The notes beneath the pieces are model-generated. The model had not been told where the DNA came from and ran no database searches. It worked only from the letters and a program-made list of their open reading frames with translations. From Manihot esculenta (taxonomy: Eukaryota > Streptophyta > Magnoliopsida > Malpighiales > Euphorbiaceae): a DNA stretch of 64,000 nt. The translations under genes and the position numbers were made by a program. Shown in pieces: positions 63,274-64,000 of the stretch (position 1 is the stretch's first letter; the number at the start of each line of letters is the position of its first letter). The stretch is taken from assembly GCF_001659605.2 (NCBI RefSeq), contig NC_035168.2, positions 1,334,912-1,398,911 of the forward strand. The letters are read 5' to 3'.

Positions 63274-63655
63274 CACCTGCGTGTTAACAACCAGAATTTT
63301 TCTAATCTTTTGCTCAGTAAGGTGCCATTAGATGCTTTCTGAATTATCCTAGAAGGAAGGTCATTTTTTATACTCTTAATATATTTTTTTTCATTGTCTG
63401 GGAAGTAATTATTTTGAAAAATGTGCATTTCATTGAGTTCACATTTTATATAAGCTTGCCAACTCCCCATCCTGTATTTTCTTTTCCTGTTGTATTTGTT
63501 GCAAAAAAATCTTCTGCATTTACCTTTAGGTCAATTTTGTTCTACTGTTTATCTAGATATCTATTCATGCCTTTTAATGTGCACAGGTTTGGCCTATAGA
63601 TGTTGACCTCAAATTTATGGAACCTGTTGGACGAGAACTTAAATTGCTTGGAAAG
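62104..63655 (+). CDS. Conserved small plant protein of unknown function (5' exons, continues past window)
   Basis: Three exons join in frame (62104-62247, 62322-62432, 63587-63655), giving the first 108 codons. The donor GTAATG at 63656 has no further coding exon before the window end, so the 3' end is missing. The product starts MSKKGGAALQKDVPWRASSS, then has KIHHSPVLRVSQTPYSTYALSVM, VGTGLATEAVVEAAGPDCIVPGQITPIRLLG and VWPIDVDLKFMEPVGRELKLLGK. It is basic at the start, has no signal peptide or membrane segment, and no enzymatic motif I know. I believe similar proteins occur singly across plants, possibly next to B'alpha in Arabidopsis, but cannot confirm. No function is proposed. The start ATG follows a purine-rich leader. 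Confidence 0.75.
63239..63270. repeat. (TC)n microsatellite in intron 2
   Basis: An uninterrupted TC run of about 16 units inside the second intron of the preceding gene. Confidence 0.92.
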
Positions 63656-64000
63656 GTAATGCTTTTATTTTTTTAGTAAAGCTTGGTTTTATTTTTAGCA
63701 ATTATGCTCTAGGTATACTCAATCTTAGTGAAACATATATATTTAGAGTTGTTAGAACCATGTTTACTAAGTTTGGGCAGTCATGATTCCTGCATACCCT
63801 ACTAGGTGTGGGCGCATAACAAATTGGTTTAAAGGACATAATCTTTGTTGTTGCTTGGCATGACAAATTTGGTTCAAAGGACATAACCTTTGCTATTGTT
63901 GATCCCTTATAATTGCTAGATCTGACCTAGTGGTTTTAAATGAATAGAACCTGGAGTCTGAAGATGGGCATGGTCATAGGACATTGTAATTCTGAAATCA

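Noticed and set aside
1..64000. CRISPR array, toxin system or biosynthetic cluster
   Set aside because: No regularly spaced repeats with unique spacers, and the genes belong to unrelated plant families.

Overview
This is a stretch of eudicot nuclear DNA. Genes have spliced GT-AG introns, AT-rich intergenic DNA, a plant-type tRNA-Tyr with an intron, a Ty1-copia retrotransposon and a SINE-like insertion. The protein families (PTST3, ACR10, CYP94D, XTH32-like, nodulin-like MFS, PP2A B') are those of land plants. Pairwise resemblance to Arabidopsis genes is high but not identical, so a rosid other than Brassicaceae fits. A Malpighiales/Euphorbiaceae origin is only a guess.

Layout. 1-8.3 kb is AT-rich and gene-free, with a degenerate inverted-repeat element and microsatellites. 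8.3-14.8 kb (+) holds a 12-exon gene for a plastid starch-binding scaffold (PTST3-like). 16.4-18.1 kb (+) holds S-adenosylmethionine synthase with a TATA box and a 5'UTR intron. On the minus strand follow a thioredoxin-like 3-3 protein (18.6-19.7 kb), the ACT-repeat protein ACR10 (21.2-23.7 kb), a CYP94D-type P450 (25.1-26.6 kb), tRNA-Tyr(GTA) (28.4 kb) and an XTH31/32-type xyloglucan enzyme (31.0-32.6 kb). A 4.9-kb copia element with almost identical LTRs lies at 37.1-42.0 kb and interrupts older, decayed repeat sequence. Two tandem nodulin-like MFS transporter genes follow (45.1-47.0 and 49.5-51.3 kb, +); the first has a single-base frameshift in a T run. At 57.0-60.4 kb (+) lies a PP2A B' (B56) regulatory subunit. 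At 62.1 kb to beyond the window end (+) lies the start of a small conserved plant protein of unknown function.

The genes do not form an operon-like pathway. They are housekeeping and metabolic neighbours whose order recalls two Arabidopsis segments: ACR10 / XTH32 / MAT3 (At2g36840, At2g36870, At2g36880) and PTST3 / B'alpha (At5g03420, At5g03470). I found no CRISPR-like array, biosynthetic cluster or clearly new system. The most notable signals are the young copia element (TA...TA termini, a single amber stop, a GATAAG repeat array in U3), the frameshifted transporter duplicate, and a small SINE with a 15-bp target duplication.
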